Part shown: piece after piece, positions 37,701-46,422 of the stretch
Position numbering within the stretch: the first letter of the stretch is position 1
Layout of the letters: the number at the start of each line of letters is the position of its first letter
NCBI GenBank assembly: GCA_020633295.1
Contig: JACKDW010000017.1
Location: forward strand, 124,001 to 188,000
DNA length: 64,000 bases
Reading direction: 5' to 3'
DNA from: Myxococcales bacterium
Lineage (GTDB): Bacteria > Myxococcota_A > Polyangia > Nannocystales > Nannocystaceae
Made by a program: the position numbers and the translations under genes
The notes under the pieces: generated by a model
Databases searched by the model: none
Seen by the model: only the letters and a program-made list of their open reading frames with translations
Told to the model about the DNA's origin: nothing

Positions 37701-37921
37701 TCGTCCTCGTCGTCATCGTCGTCGTCGCCGACGAGCTCGCCCCGCGCGAGCGCGCCGAGCTCACCCGGCTTCATATGCAGGGTCTCGGCGAGCGACGCGG
37801 CCAGCGGCAGCCGCTCCCGCGCGCGCCCCGGCGACTCGGCGGCGCCCGGCTCGGTATCGATCACGGAGAGATCGCGATCCGGATCGCGCGTACGCGCCAG
37901 GCCGTGGTCACTCCCTCCCAC
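34745..37921 (-). CDS. Ser/Thr protein kinase with membrane helix and TPR tail
   Basis: This 1058-residue protein has an acidic N-terminal stretch (Asp/Glu run near residues 65-80). The kinase domain (about 85-355) has GAGGMGAVYAA, VAVKLLHR, HRDFKPDNVLV, VTDFGLACV and GTPAYMAPEQF. A membrane helix lies near 411-437. The C-terminal 600 residues include at least eight TPR units of about 42 residues (for example YYQRAKQAYIAAFGP, LYVREKDIERGEPLLERAL). The TPRs would lie outside the cytoplasm and may sense or recruit partners. The GTG at 37921 is supported by TAGCAT ending 6 nt upstream. Several low-GC codon pockets occur within conserved motifs. Confidence 0.95.
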   Translation of the reverse strand: MGGSDHGLARTRDPDRDLSVIDTEPGAAESPGRARERLPLAASLAETLHMKPGELGALARGELVGDDDDDDEDEDEDDDAPARVGRYMIIERVGAGGMGAVYAAYDPELDRKVAVKLLHRRHCGSETQLRLIREAQAMARLSHPNVVAVHDVGPHGGRVFMAMDFVEGTTMTRWLETPRRWQDVLNLFIQAGRGLVAAHDAGLLHRDFKPDNVLVSLDGRAQVTDFGLACVARTPSAAAREREREIRVTGSMSTVSVSGSGSGALLTAECELPSEAGEDRVATDAARGPGHSTFGHSRALASELTQDGAILGTPAYMAPEQFVSRPADVRTDLFSYCVALYEGLYGKRPFAGATLFELTTEITKGRVQPIPQSSRVPGWVRRAVLRGLRMAPEERWQSMQALLAALSRDPRRKLRRWLAAGAVTAAVGVSGYAVADLRAAARERCSGAQARLVDVWDDGVKDARADAFARADVPYAVDTWRRVSGQLDRYAARWAELYRQTCLDHQAGEQSAALFDRSMECLEQRRVELSALVDVYAEVDRELIEVAISAASELTPVERCVDRGVLMAALEPPADGEVANRVAAQRGELARAKADQSAGRFKLGEARARDVVEEARALGYRPLLAEALLRRGALLGEDARYDEAVAALAQALEQALALGHDELAPEAALALLDVVGNRQLNFDVAAPYEGVARALLERTGQGAGPAEARLLHIVGRVHMEQGHFDDAERELGGALSLQTERLPPDDPALARTLASLGTLAKRQQRNDEALTYYQRAKQAYIAAFGPVHPQVAKTMGNIAAVLKSQEKLDEARAQYQAALEMLEPLVGPEHLSLAILCNNLGGLYVREKDIERGEPLLERALEIYRAALGEDHPKLATIYANLGALALEAGKLELAEERYRAALRISTAARGEVYPVNASLRYNLGLIAERRERVDEASTHYQRALELFEATVGDDSAALVQPLVGLAWAAYSRGDLEAARAFAERGDALLERHAGEVRESSRVNIRRLLAMTLWELKLDRARARALLDEVEPIMRAHPDQYGRELERFDDWKRAQGLR

Positions 37922-37927
37922 AGCACC

Positions 37928-37933
37928 ATGCTA
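37928..37933 (-). promoter_or_regulatory. -10-like TAGCAT, leaderless position
   Basis: TAGCAT ends 6 nt before the kinase GTG. Confidence 0.4.
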
Positions 37934-38033
37934 CCGCTTCTTCAGCGCGCTCGCGCTCGTCCCGTCCGCGCGCGCACATCTGCGCGAGCAGGTGCCCCCA
38001 AAACCATGTCCCTTCGGCCGCGCGCGCCGGCCG

Positions 38034-38669
38034 TCAAGCCGCGAGCGTCGCGGCGGTCGCCGCCGCGACCTGCTCGCGCGTGACGCCGGGCGCACACTCG
38101 ACGAGGCGGAAGCGGCCCGCGTCCGCGTCGACGCGCAGCACCGCGAGGTCCGTGATCACGAGGTCGACGCAGCCGACGGCCGTCAGCGGCAAGCTGCAGC
38201 GCTCGACCAGCTTGCTCACGCCGCGCTTGCTGCGGTGGCTCAGGACCGCGATCACACGCTTCGCGCCGGTCGCCAGATCCATCGCGCCGCCGATCCCGGC
38301 GACTTTCTTGCCCGGGACCATCCAGTTGGCGAGGTCGCCGCGCTGCGAGACCTCCATGGCCCCGAGGACCGCGACGTCGACGTGCCCGCCGCGGATCATC
38401 GCGAAGCTCAGCGCCGAGTCGAAGGTCGCGCCGCCCGTCGCGATCGTGACCGTCTGCTTGCCCGCGTTGATGACCTGAGCGTCGACCTCGTCGTCGTAGG
38501 GGAACGGCCCCATGCCGAGCAAGCCGTTCTCCGAGTGCAGGATCACGCCCGCGTCCTCTTCGAGGTGATTGCTGATCAGCGTCGGGATCCCGATCCCGAG
38601 GTTTACGACGTCGCCGGGCTTCAGCTCACGCGCGGCGCGGGCGGCCATCTCATCGCGGGTCCAGGGCAT
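38034..38669 (-). CDS. 3-oxoacid CoA-transferase, B subunit
   Basis: This 211-residue protein is the B subunit of a succinyl-CoA:3-ketoacid or acetoacetate CoA-transferase (ScoB/AtoD-AtoA type). It carries the family signature ILHSENGLLGMG, whose Glu forms the CoA thioester. Other motifs are VNLGIGIPTLISNHL, GGHVDVAVLGAMEVS and MVPGKKVAGIGGAMDLA. The enzyme transfers CoA to acetoacetate or related acids in ketone-body use. The A subunit is not adjacent on either side. The ATG at 38669 matches the usual N-terminus; an ATG at 38690 is possible. Confidence 0.93.
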   Translation of the reverse strand: MPWTRDEMAARAARELKPGDVVNLGIGIPTLISNHLEEDAGVILHSENGLLGMGPFPYDDEVDAQVINAGKQTVTIATGGATFDSALSFAMIRGGHVDVAVLGAMEVSQRGDLANWMVPGKKVAGIGGAMDLATGAKRVIAVLSHRSKRGVSKLVERCSLPLTAVGCVDLVITDLAVLRVDADAGRFRLVECAPGVTREQVAAATAATLAA

Positions 38670-38745
38670 CGGCTGGAGCGTGCGCAACATTTCGCGCGTC
38701 CGCAACTCGCGGTGAACGCCGGGAATCGAGGTCCCGAAATGTGGG

Positions 38746-38751
38746 TATAGT
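38746..38751 (+). promoter_or_regulatory. -10-like TATAGT, leaderless position
   Basis: TATAGT ends 6 nt before the GTG at 38758. It decides the start of the hydrolase-like gene. Confidence 0.5.
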
Positions 38752-38757
38752 CCGCCG

Positions 38758-40662
38758 GTGCGCGATTTCAGCACGTCCACGCGTCCCGTCGCGCGCCGAC
38801 GCGAGCCCGCGAGGGCGCGCGCTCTGGCGTCCCTGATCACCGCCTCCTCTCGGGCCTCCTCTCGGGCCTCTCGGACCTCCTCTCGGACCTCCTCTCGGAC
38901 CTCCTCTCGGGCCTCCTCTCGGGCCTCGTCTCCCGTCGTCGCGCTCGTGTTCGCGCTCGCGCTCGCGCCCGCCGCGGGCTGCCTCAAGGTCCCGGACACC
39001 GACGCCGGGTCCACGCCCGAGGAGCAGACCACGACGCGCGAGACCGCGCGTGAGGTCTGGCCGGGCAAGCCGCCCGGCGCGCTCTACGTGCCCGGCGAGG
39101 TGCGCAGCTTCGACATCTACCGCGAGGGGAAGCTGGTCGGCCGATCACACGGGCGCTACGAGGGGCCTGTTGAGGGCGCGAAGGATCAGCACCGGTTCTC
39201 GACGCGCGTCGAGCTGTTCCCGCCGGACACGCCGCCCGAACAGCGCGACGCGCAGGCGAGCCGCGTGCTCGGCGAGATCGTCGTCGACGGGCGCGGCGAC
39301 CTCGTCCGCGGCTTCGAGCGCAGCGCCGCCGCCGAGCTCGAGTACCGCCGGGAGGGCGACGCGCTGGTGTTCACCAGCGGGCGCGTCCGCGAGGAGCTGA
39401 CGTACCGCGACGGCACCGCATATATGTCCTTTTGGACATTTTTACATGAGGAGCTGATGCTCGGCTCACGCGCGCTGACGGAGGGCGAGCTGAGCTGGCG
39501 CCAGGTCAGCCTCTCGCGCGTCACGCCCAACGAGTGGGCCGCGAGCGTGCAGCTCCCGGAGGACGCGGCGCCCGGCGCCGCGATCCTGCGCACCAACCTC
39601 GGCGAGCGCGTCGAGTGGCGGGGCGGCCGGATCCATCGGATCGAGATCGACGCCGAGCGCGTGGAGATCAAGGAGGCCGGGGCCGCGTGGCCCGAGTGGA
39701 CGATCGACGCGCCGATCGAGCTGCGCTACACGCCGCCCGCGGACGCGCGCTTCACGATCCGGCCCGTCGAGCTGCCGGGGCGCCCGGGGGAGCCCAAGCT
39801 GTTCGGCGAGCTGCTCGTGCCCGAGGGTCGCAGCGCCGCGCGCCCGGGTCCGGCGGCGCTGTTCTTGTCGAGCAACGGGCGCCAGGATCGCTACGGCTTC
39901 GCCGGGCCGCCGCCGGTCGACCTCGGGAGCCACGAGCTCACCGACGCGCTCGCCAACGCGGGCTTCGTCGTGCTGCGCTTCGACGAGCGCGGGCAGGGCG
40001 AGAGCGAGGACGGCGAGCTGACCTACCTCGCGCAGCTCGAGGACGCGCGCCGGGCCCTGCGGACGCTGCTCGTGCAGGACGAGGTCGACCCGGACGAGGT
40101 CGGCGTCATCGGGCACGGCGACGGCGGGTGGCGAGCCCTCGCGCTCGCCCGCGAGGGGCGAAAGCTCAAGGCGCTCGCGCTCCTGAGCAGCCCCGGGCGC
40201 CCCTACGAGGAGATCCTGCGGCACCAGGCGACCGGGATGATCGACCGGCTGCCGCCCGAGATGCGTGAGCAGGCGAGCGAGGAGCACGACCGCGTGATCC
40301 AGGCGCTCAAGACCGGGCGCGCGGTGCCGCCGGGGCTGCTCGAGCAGGCGAGCTGGATCCGCGAGGCGCTGCGCGTGCGCCCGGACGAGCTCATCGCCGC
40401 GATCGAGCCGGGCTGCGCGCTGTGGATCTCGCAGGGCGACAAGGACTTCGAGGTCGATCCGCAGACGGATCCAGCGGCGCTGCTCCGGCACATCCGCCGC
40501 AGCCGCAAGAAGGCGACGTTCAAGCGCTACCCGTCGCTCGATCACCTCTACATGCACGAGGACGAGCGCTCGACCCCCGAGCGCTACTTGGTCCCCGGTC
40601 GGCACGTCGACGCGCAGTTCCTCGAGGAGCTCGCCGCCTGGCTCAAGGGCGCGCTGCGCTAG
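38758..40662 (+). CDS. Alpha/beta-hydrolase-fold lipoprotein lacking the nucleophile serine
   Basis: This 634-residue protein begins with an unusual Ser/Arg/Thr-rich n-region (12-bp tandem repeat) before the signal helix and lipobox PAAGC. Residues about 90-330 form a beta-rich region. Residues about 340-634 are an alpha/beta hydrolase with VVLRFDERGQGES and a C-terminal acid/His end (QGDKDFEVD, SLDHLYMHED). The nucleophile elbow reads GHGDGG, so Gly454 occupies the Ser position. It may be catalytically inactive or use another residue. A low-GC pocket with a perfect ATGTC-N6-GACAT palindrome lies in frame at 39424. The product is probably extracytoplasmic. Confidence 0.85.
   Translation: MRDFSTSTRPVARRREPARARALASLITASSRASSRASRTSSRTSSRTSSRASSRASSPVVALVFALALAPAAGCLKVPDTDAGSTPEEQTTTRETAREVWPGKPPGALYVPGEVRSFDIYREGKLVGRSHGRYEGPVEGAKDQHRFSTRVELFPPDTPPEQRDAQASRVLGEIVVDGRGDLVRGFERSAAAELEYRREGDALVFTSGRVREELTYRDGTAYMSFWTFLHEELMLGSRALTEGELSWRQVSLSRVTPNEWAASVQLPEDAAPGAAILRTNLGERVEWRGGRIHRIEIDAERVEIKEAGAAWPEWTIDAPIELRYTPPADARFTIRPVELPGRPGEPKLFGELLVPEGRSAARPGPAALFLSSNGRQDRYGFAGPPPVDLGSHELTDALANAGFVVLRFDERGQGESEDGELTYLAQLEDARRALRTLLVQDEVDPDEVGVIGHGDGGWRALALAREGRKLKALALLSSPGRPYEEILRHQATGMIDRLPPEMREQASEEHDRVIQALKTGRAVPPGLLEQASWIREALRVRPDELIAAIEPGCALWISQGDKDFEVDPQTDPAALLRHIRRSRKKATFKRYPSLDHLYMHEDERSTPERYLVPGRHVDAQFLEELAAWLKGALR
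38838..38935. repeat. 12-bp tandem repeats (CCTCCTCTCGGG-type), about eight units
   Basis: The repeats encode alternating Ala-Ser-Ser-Arg and Thr-Ser-Ser-Arg units in the hydrolase leader peptide. Being in frame, copy change would vary the positively charged n-region. Confidence 0.88.
39424..39439. repeat. Perfect 16-bp palindrome ATGTCC-TTTT-GGACAT
   Basis: The 6-bp arms pair perfectly around TTTT. The surrounding codons (TAT ATG TCC TTT TGG ACA TTT TTA CAT) are AT-rich and rare compared with the rest of the gene. Confidence 0.8.
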
Positions 40663-40781
40663 GCCTGGCGCCCGTCAGGAGCGGCGCGCGAGCGCGCGCC
40701 CGGTGGCGCGAGCCGCACACCTGATCGCCCGCGCGCGACGACGACGATGGGTCGCGCCGCGACGCGGGCGCGATTCATTAT

Positions 40782-40801
40782 ACATGTCTTAAAAGTCATG
40801 T
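40782..40801. repeat. Imperfect palindrome ACATG-N10-CATGT
   Basis: ACATG and CATGT flank TCTTAAAAGT, in the AT-rich pocket upstream of the fibrinogen-like lipoprotein gene. Confidence 0.5.
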
Positions 40802-40981
40802 GTAAGTTCGCCGCAGCGGCGCGGCCCTCCGCGCGCCCGGGCCGTGGGCCGGCGCCGCCGCGCGCGGCGAACGGTGAACCACCGCCGGGTCAATTCGCCA
40901 CGCTCGCCGGGCTCGCGCGCCGCCCCGCGCCCGGCCGCGCGAGCGAAGAACCATCCTCGTTGCCGCGGCGCGCGGCGCTCG

Positions 40982-40987
40982 TAGTCT
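40982..40987 (+). promoter_or_regulatory. -10-like TAGTCT, near-leaderless
   Basis: TAGTCT ends 8 nt before the ATG at 40996. The match is weak. Confidence 0.3.
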
Positions 40988-40995
40988 GGTCAGCC

Positions 40996-42270
<1,275 letters not shown>

Positions 42271-42298
42271 TCGGGTGACGCGCGCGCGTCGCTACAAC

Positions 42299-42314
42299 GT
42301 GTCTATTACGACAT
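42299..42314. repeat. Palindrome GTGTC-N6-GACAT over a stop codon
   Basis: The palindrome contains the TAA stop of the phosphatase gene (42306-42308) and sits between convergent genes. Confidence 0.55.
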
Positions 42315-42914
42315 AGCCTTTGAGCCTGGCGCGTCCTGTGCGGCGCGCCAGGCGTCGAACAGCGGCTCGTCGAGCAGCGCCTCGGCGCGCTCGACGAGCA
42401 CCCCGGTCTTGCGCGTGCGCTTGCGCAGCTCCCGGGCGGTGAGCGGCCGGGCGATCGCGATCTGCGCGAGCGCTTCTTCCGGCGAGGCGCCGGCGAGGCG
42501 CGCCAGGAGGTACAGGCACACGCCGGTGCGGTGCAGCCCGGCCGAGCAGTGCAGGACCACGCGCCGCGGCGGATCGCTCGGCGGGCGCAGGCGCTCGAGC
42601 AGGCCCGGGAGCTGGCGCAGAACCTCGCGGTCCTCGCGGAGCTCGAGGCGCTTGCCGGAGAGCGGCAGGTGGTGCCACGTGATCCCCTGCTCGGCGCAGA
42701 GCGCCGGGATCCAGCCCGCCATCTCGTGGTCGCGCTGCAGCGTCACGACGTCGGTCACGCCGCGTGCCCCCCAGACGGCGAGCCGCGCCCGCTTGGGCGC
42801 GCTCGTGGCCGTGACGAAGCCCGCGAGCAGCGGGATCCACCGGCTCTCGGCGCCGGCCTGCTTGCTGCGTTCGAACAGCGCGCGCTCGTTTGGTGCTCCG
42901 CTCGTCTCGTTCAT
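42306..42914 (-). CDS. Dual-specificity/tyrosine phosphatase-like protein
   Basis: This 202-residue cytosolic protein has the cysteine phosphatase loop HCSAGLHRTG (C-x5-R) and an upstream strand-helix pattern (RGVTDVVTLQRDHEM, WHHLPLSGKRLEL) typical of atypical DSPs. It should remove phosphate from Tyr/Ser/Thr or from a small phospho-compound. It could oppose the kinases in the window, but no direct link is visible. The ATG at 42914 is preferred to an upstream TTG. It is 45 bp from the Nudix gene upstream, so they may be co-transcribed. Confidence 0.88.
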   Translation of the reverse strand: MNETSGAPNERALFERSKQAGAESRWIPLLAGFVTATSAPKRARLAVWGARGVTDVVTLQRDHEMAGWIPALCAEQGITWHHLPLSGKRLELREDREVLRQLPGLLERLRPPSDPPRRVVLHCSAGLHRTGVCLYLLARLAGASPEEALAQIAIARPLTARELRKRTRKTGVLVERAEALLDEPLFDAWRAAQDAPGSKAMS

Positions 42915-42959
42915 GGGGTGCGGCGGACAGCCTGCCAACAATTCGCGCGCCGCGACAGC

Positions 42960-43565
42960 TCAGCGCCCGTCGACGACTCGCACGAGGTCCTGCAGCATCT
43001 TGAAGGTCAGGCCCCAGATCACGCGGCCCTGGTAGCGCCAGGCGGGGAACTTCATGCGCGCGGGGCCGACCGCGAGCTCGTGCTGGTGGTCGAGCGCGCC
43101 CGAGACCGCGCGCCCGAGCGGCAGCCAGAACGCGGCGGCGGCCTCGGGGCCCAGCGCGAGCGCGGACGAACGTGTCTCGAGAAACACGTGGGGCGTGATC
43201 GTCATCGGCAGGATCTTGCCCTTGCCGACGGCGTTGAGGCCGTCGAGGCGCCCGAGCCAGCGCGCGTCCCGATCGAGGTCGAGCCCGACCTCCTCGCGGG
43301 TCTCGCGGACGGCCGTGCGCACGAGGTCGCGATCGCGGTCCTCCTCGCGCCCCCCCGGGAAGGAGACGTGCCCGGACCACTTGTCGCCGGCCCGGACCGC
43401 GCGCTGCATCAGCAGGACCGACGGCGCGGCGTCGTCGCCGTAGCGCAGCAGCACGGCGACCGACGCCCGGCGCGGGGCGAGCACCCGCGTGATCGGGTCC
43501 CGCGGCTCGTAGTCAGCGAGGCGCGCCTGGACCGCGGCGAGCGAGAGGTCGATTGCGCCGTGCAT
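42960..43565 (-). CDS. Nudix hydrolase, CoA pyrophosphatase-like (NudL/YeaB family)
   Basis: This 201-residue protein has the Nudix box GGREEDRDRDLVRTAVRETREEVG, matching G-x5-E-x7-RE-x2-EE-x-G. The preceding stretch LLMQRAVRAGDKWSGHVSFPGG is that of the NudL/CoA-pyrophosphatase group, which cleaves CoA to 3',5'-ADP and phosphopantetheine. The start at 43565 fits the family; the longer frame adds 42 low-complexity residues. TACGCT lies 14 nt before the ATG. Confidence 0.88.
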   Translation of the reverse strand: MHGAIDLSLAAVQARLADYEPRDPITRVLAPRRASVAVLLRYGDDAAPSVLLMQRAVRAGDKWSGHVSFPGGREEDRDRDLVRTAVRETREEVGLDLDRDARWLGRLDGLNAVGKGKILPMTITPHVFLETRSSALALGPEAAAAFWLPLGRAVSGALDHQHELAVGPARMKFPAWRYQGRVIWGLTFKMLQDLVRVVDGR

Positions 43566-43635
43566 GTCAGGCGATGGGAGCGTAGCAAGCCGACCCGCGG
43601 CGCGTCCGACGGAGGCCCCCGAGGCGGCCTCCGGC

Positions 43636-43971
43636 TCAGGCGACGACGCGGGAGGTGTCCGGGACGAGCTCGGCACGGCGAACGCGCTCACGCTCCACCG
43701 GATCGCGCGGGTCGACGAGCTCGACGATGACCGCCGGCGGCCGCTCGCGCTCCACGCGATCGAGGGTCTGGATCGAGACGTAGGTCAACACGGCGCTGGG
43801 GACGATGGCCGCGACGAGCGGCGCGTGCAGGAGGACCAGCAGCGGCACCAGCAGCACGGCGGTCAGCAGCCCGAAGCGGGCGCGCGCGCTCTGACGCGCG
43901 AGCGCGCCCTCGCGCGCGGGGGCGGAGTGCTCGGGGTGATCGTGGGTCGACGCGCGCATGACCCTGAACAT
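43636..43971 (-). CDS. Small membrane protein, 111 aa
   Basis: A polar N-terminus (ASTHDHPEHSAPAREG) precedes two closely spaced hydrophobic segments (LLTAVLLVPLLVLLHAP and LVAAIVPSAVLTYV). A basic/acidic tail follows. No family is recognised. The start could be the ATG at 43971 or a GTG at 43998. Confidence 0.55.
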   Translation of the reverse strand: MFRVMRASTHDHPEHSAPAREGALARQSARARFGLLTAVLLVPLLVLLHAPLVAAIVPSAVLTYVSIQTLDRVERERPPAVIVELVDPRDPVERERVRRAELVPDTSRVVA

Positions 43972-44026
43972 GGGCTCGCGCCTCACGATGTCAACCACCG
44001 CGCGCTCAGCTCCGAGGCGCGCGCGA

Positions 44027-45187
44027 TCAGGCGAGCGTGAAGTCGTCGAGCGTCGCCGGCGCGACGACCATGGTCTCGACGAGCCCGGCGGGCGTGCTGG
44101 TCTGCGTCCGCACGATCACGCGGCCGCCGGACAGCGCCATGACGAAGGTCTCACAGCCGGTCTCTCCTGCCTGTACTTTGTACCAGGTTCCAGACCTCGT
44201 CATCGTCGCGGCGGACGACGAGGTCGCGGTCGACGGCGACGGCGTCGGAGTTGGCGACGGCGTCGGAGACGGAGATGGCGACGGAGATGGCGACGCATAG
44301 GGCGACGGAGATGGCGACGCATAGGGCGACATCGACGGCGCTGGCGACGGAGACACCGGCGACGGCGTCATCGCGGGTGATGGCGACACCGGCGACGGCA
44401 CCATCGCGGGTGATGGCGACACCGGCGACGGCGCCATCTCGGGCGATGGAGACGCGGGCGGGCGGAACCCGACGTCGGTCGTCGTCGCCGGCCAGGCGGC
44501 GCGTTCGGGCGCCGCGGCCGGCGCGGGCTCGGGCGCTGCGGGTGTGGGCTCCGACAGCGGGATCGGGGCGCCGACGGGCTGGATCGAGAACGAGGGCTGC
44601 GGCTGCGCCGGCGTGGGCGCGGGCGTGAGCGGCGGTGGCAACGTCCCGCCGCGCGGGACCCCGCGGCGCGGCTCGCTGGCGACGGGCGTGACCTCAATTC
44701 CGTGGGGCGGCGTGTGATCCGACGGCTCCTCCTCCGCGGCCCCCGACGACGAGCCGATCTCGCCCGAGAGCACCCCCTGGACCTCGGCGGCCACGATGGA
44801 CTTCACGCTCGCGGCCGTCGCCACGACGGTGCTCCCACGGCGCGGCGGCGCCGGGGTCGGCGGCGGCGCCGCGGGCCGCGGGGAGCCGATCGCGAGCACC
44901 GTGATCGAGCTGCTGCCGATGTAGATCACCGAGCCGACCGACAGCGGGATGGTCCCGACGATGCGCTGGCCGTCGGCGCGGTAGGAGCCGTTGCTCGAGT
45001 TGAGATCGCTGTAGGTCAGGTACTGACCGTCGTGGCTGACGCGCAGCTCACCGTGACGCCCCGAGACCTTGGGGTCTCGCAGGACGATGTCGCCGTACTC
45101 GCGCCCGATCAGGAAGCGCGAGCCGGAGAACTGCAGGGTCTCCGAGCGCGTGTCGGAGTACTGGATGGACAGGGTGAAGGTGCTCAT
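44027..45187 (-). CDS. FHA-domain protein with Pro/Ser/Thr-rich linker, 386 aa
   Basis: Residues about 5-100 are an FHA domain (FLIGREYGDIVL, SGRHGELRV, NSSNGSYR), which binds phosphothreonine peptides. Residues 110-330 are low-complexity Pro/Ala/Ser, ending in long SPSP/ASPSPS repeats. A short C-terminal domain of about 60 residues (TWYKVQAGETGCETFVMAL) follows. There is no signal peptide or membrane helix, so it is probably a cytoplasmic adaptor for kinases. The Pro/Ser linker is encoded by tandem GGCGAC/GGAGAT repeats on the other strand. Confidence 0.85.
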   Translation of the reverse strand: MSTFTLSIQYSDTRSETLQFSGSRFLIGREYGDIVLRDPKVSGRHGELRVSHDGQYLTYSDLNSSNGSYRADGQRIVGTIPLSVGSVIYIGSSSITVLAIGSPRPAAPPPTPAPPRRGSTVVATAASVKSIVAAEVQGVLSGEIGSSSGAAEEEPSDHTPPHGIEVTPVASEPRRGVPRGGTLPPPLTPAPTPAQPQPSFSIQPVGAPIPLSEPTPAAPEPAPAAAPERAAWPATTTDVGFRPPASPSPEMAPSPVSPSPAMVPSPVSPSPAMTPSPVSPSPAPSMSPYASPSPSPYASPSPSPSPSPTPSPTPTPSPSTATSSSAATMTRSGTWYKVQAGETGCETFVMALSGGRVIVRTQTSTPAGLVETMVVAPATLDDFTLA

Positions 45188-45339
45188 GGAGGGAGGAGGC
45201 CGGCATCCCGAGGCTATCGGTTCGCGCGCGGGCATGACAGCCCGCGCCGCGCGGACGCGCGCCCCGCCCGGGTAATTTTGACGCCGCGCCGCGCCGCTCG
45301 GCACCGACGGCGCGGGGACGGCCACGGCCTAGACGCGAG

Positions 45340-46272
45340 TCAGTCGCGGGCGCGCGCGGCGAGGTAGCGCGCGAGCAGCTCGGCGACCTCGGCGCCCGCG
45401 AGCGTGTCGAACCACGCGAAGGTCGGCGCGGGGTTGACCTCGACGACCGCGAGGCGCTCGTCGCCGACGATCACGTCGACGCCCGCGAACACGAGCCCGA
45501 GGCAGGCGGTCGCGCGCGTGGCCACGTCGACGAGCTCGCGCGGCGGGGCGTCGAGGCGCTCGACGTCGTGCCCGCGCGCGCCGTCGTCCTCGCGGCCGAC
45601 GCGGCCGGCGGCGACGACCTCGCCGGCGAGCACGTAGAGGCGGACGAGCGCGCCGGCGACGTGCTCCTGCAGCATCTCGGGCGCGCGCGAGAGCTGCTCG
45701 AGCGTCGCGTCTCCACAGGACCCTTCAGACAGCTTACGCACGTCGGCGCCGCCGGTGAGCGGGCGGTGCGTGACCGCGCCGCGCCGCTCGACGAACGCGC
45801 GGGCCGCGAGCGGATCGTTCGTGACCAGCGTGGCGAGCGTCGGCACGCCGGCGGCGCGCAGGCGGTCGAGCTGCCACGGGAGCAGCTCGGCGACGCCGAG
45901 CGCGGCGGTCGGGTTGACGATCGGCACGCCGCGGTCCTCGAGCATGCGCAGCATCGACATCACGAGGCTCCTGCGCTCGCGCAGCTGCTCGAGCAGCGAG
46001 TACGGGCGCTCGCGCAGCGCGTCCTCGTACTGCGCGCTGCTGCGCGCGGTCCGGCCGAGCGCCCGGACCCAGACGCAGCCGGGCAGCCCGTCGACGGCCG
46101 CGGGGCCGGTGAACACGTCGCCCGGCGAGAACGCGATCGTTCGATCCTGCTCTCCAGGACAGATACCGGCGTTCCACAGCAAGACCTCGACGCCGCGCGC
46201 GACGAGGCGCGCGCGCACCTCGTGCACCTGCGCGTCGGCCTCCTCGCCGACGATAACGATCGATCGCGCCAC
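45340..46272 (-). CDS. RimK-like ATP-grasp ligase
   Basis: This 310-residue protein is an ATP-grasp enzyme. The pre-ATP-grasp part holds VRALGRTARSS. The ATP-grasp core includes QEHVAGALVRLYVLAGEVVAAG and the metal-binding end VVEVNPAPTFAWF (Glu-x-Asn). Related enzymes ligate amino acids to a carboxylate, as in RimK glutamylation of S6 or small-peptide ligases. The substrate is unknown. The GTG at 46272 has GGAG 8-11 nt upstream. Low-GC codon pockets occur at 46147-46162 and 45717-45732. Confidence 0.85.
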   Translation of the reverse strand: MARSIVIVGEEADAQVHEVRARLVARGVEVLLWNAGICPGEQDRTIAFSPGDVFTGPAAVDGLPGCVWVRALGRTARSSAQYEDALRERPYSLLEQLRERRSLVMSMLRMLEDRGVPIVNPTAALGVAELLPWQLDRLRAAGVPTLATLVTNDPLAARAFVERRGAVTHRPLTGGADVRKLSEGSCGDATLEQLSRAPEMLQEHVAGALVRLYVLAGEVVAAGRVGREDDGARGHDVERLDAPPRELVDVATRATACLGLVFAGVDVIVGDERLAVVEVNPAPTFAWFDTLAGAEVAELLARYLAARARD

Positions 46273-46351
46273 GCTCGCTCCAGTCCGCGCGGCCGGGTGG
46301 CCGCGCGCGATCACGGTACCCCGCTTCACGCGAGTCGTCAGCCGCGGAAGT

Positions 46352-46373
46352 GACATGATCCTTCGGGCATGTC
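46352..46373. repeat. Inverted repeat GACATG-N10-CATGTC
   Basis: The perfect 6-bp arms lie about 80 bp upstream of the ATP-grasp gene. The same arms and spacing occur at 52073. Confidence 0.6.
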
Positions 46374-46422
46374 GAGCGCGAAGCTGCGCTCGCGCGCCGG
46401 CGGAGGCCCGCGGACGCGGGCG

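Larger units (their letters stand above)
40663..40995. other. Intergenic, 333 bp, with palindrome
   Basis: An AT-rich pocket at 40770-40805 holds an imperfect ACATG-N10-CATGT palindrome. The rest is GC-rich and empty, except for TAGTCT close to the next start. Confidence 0.5.
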
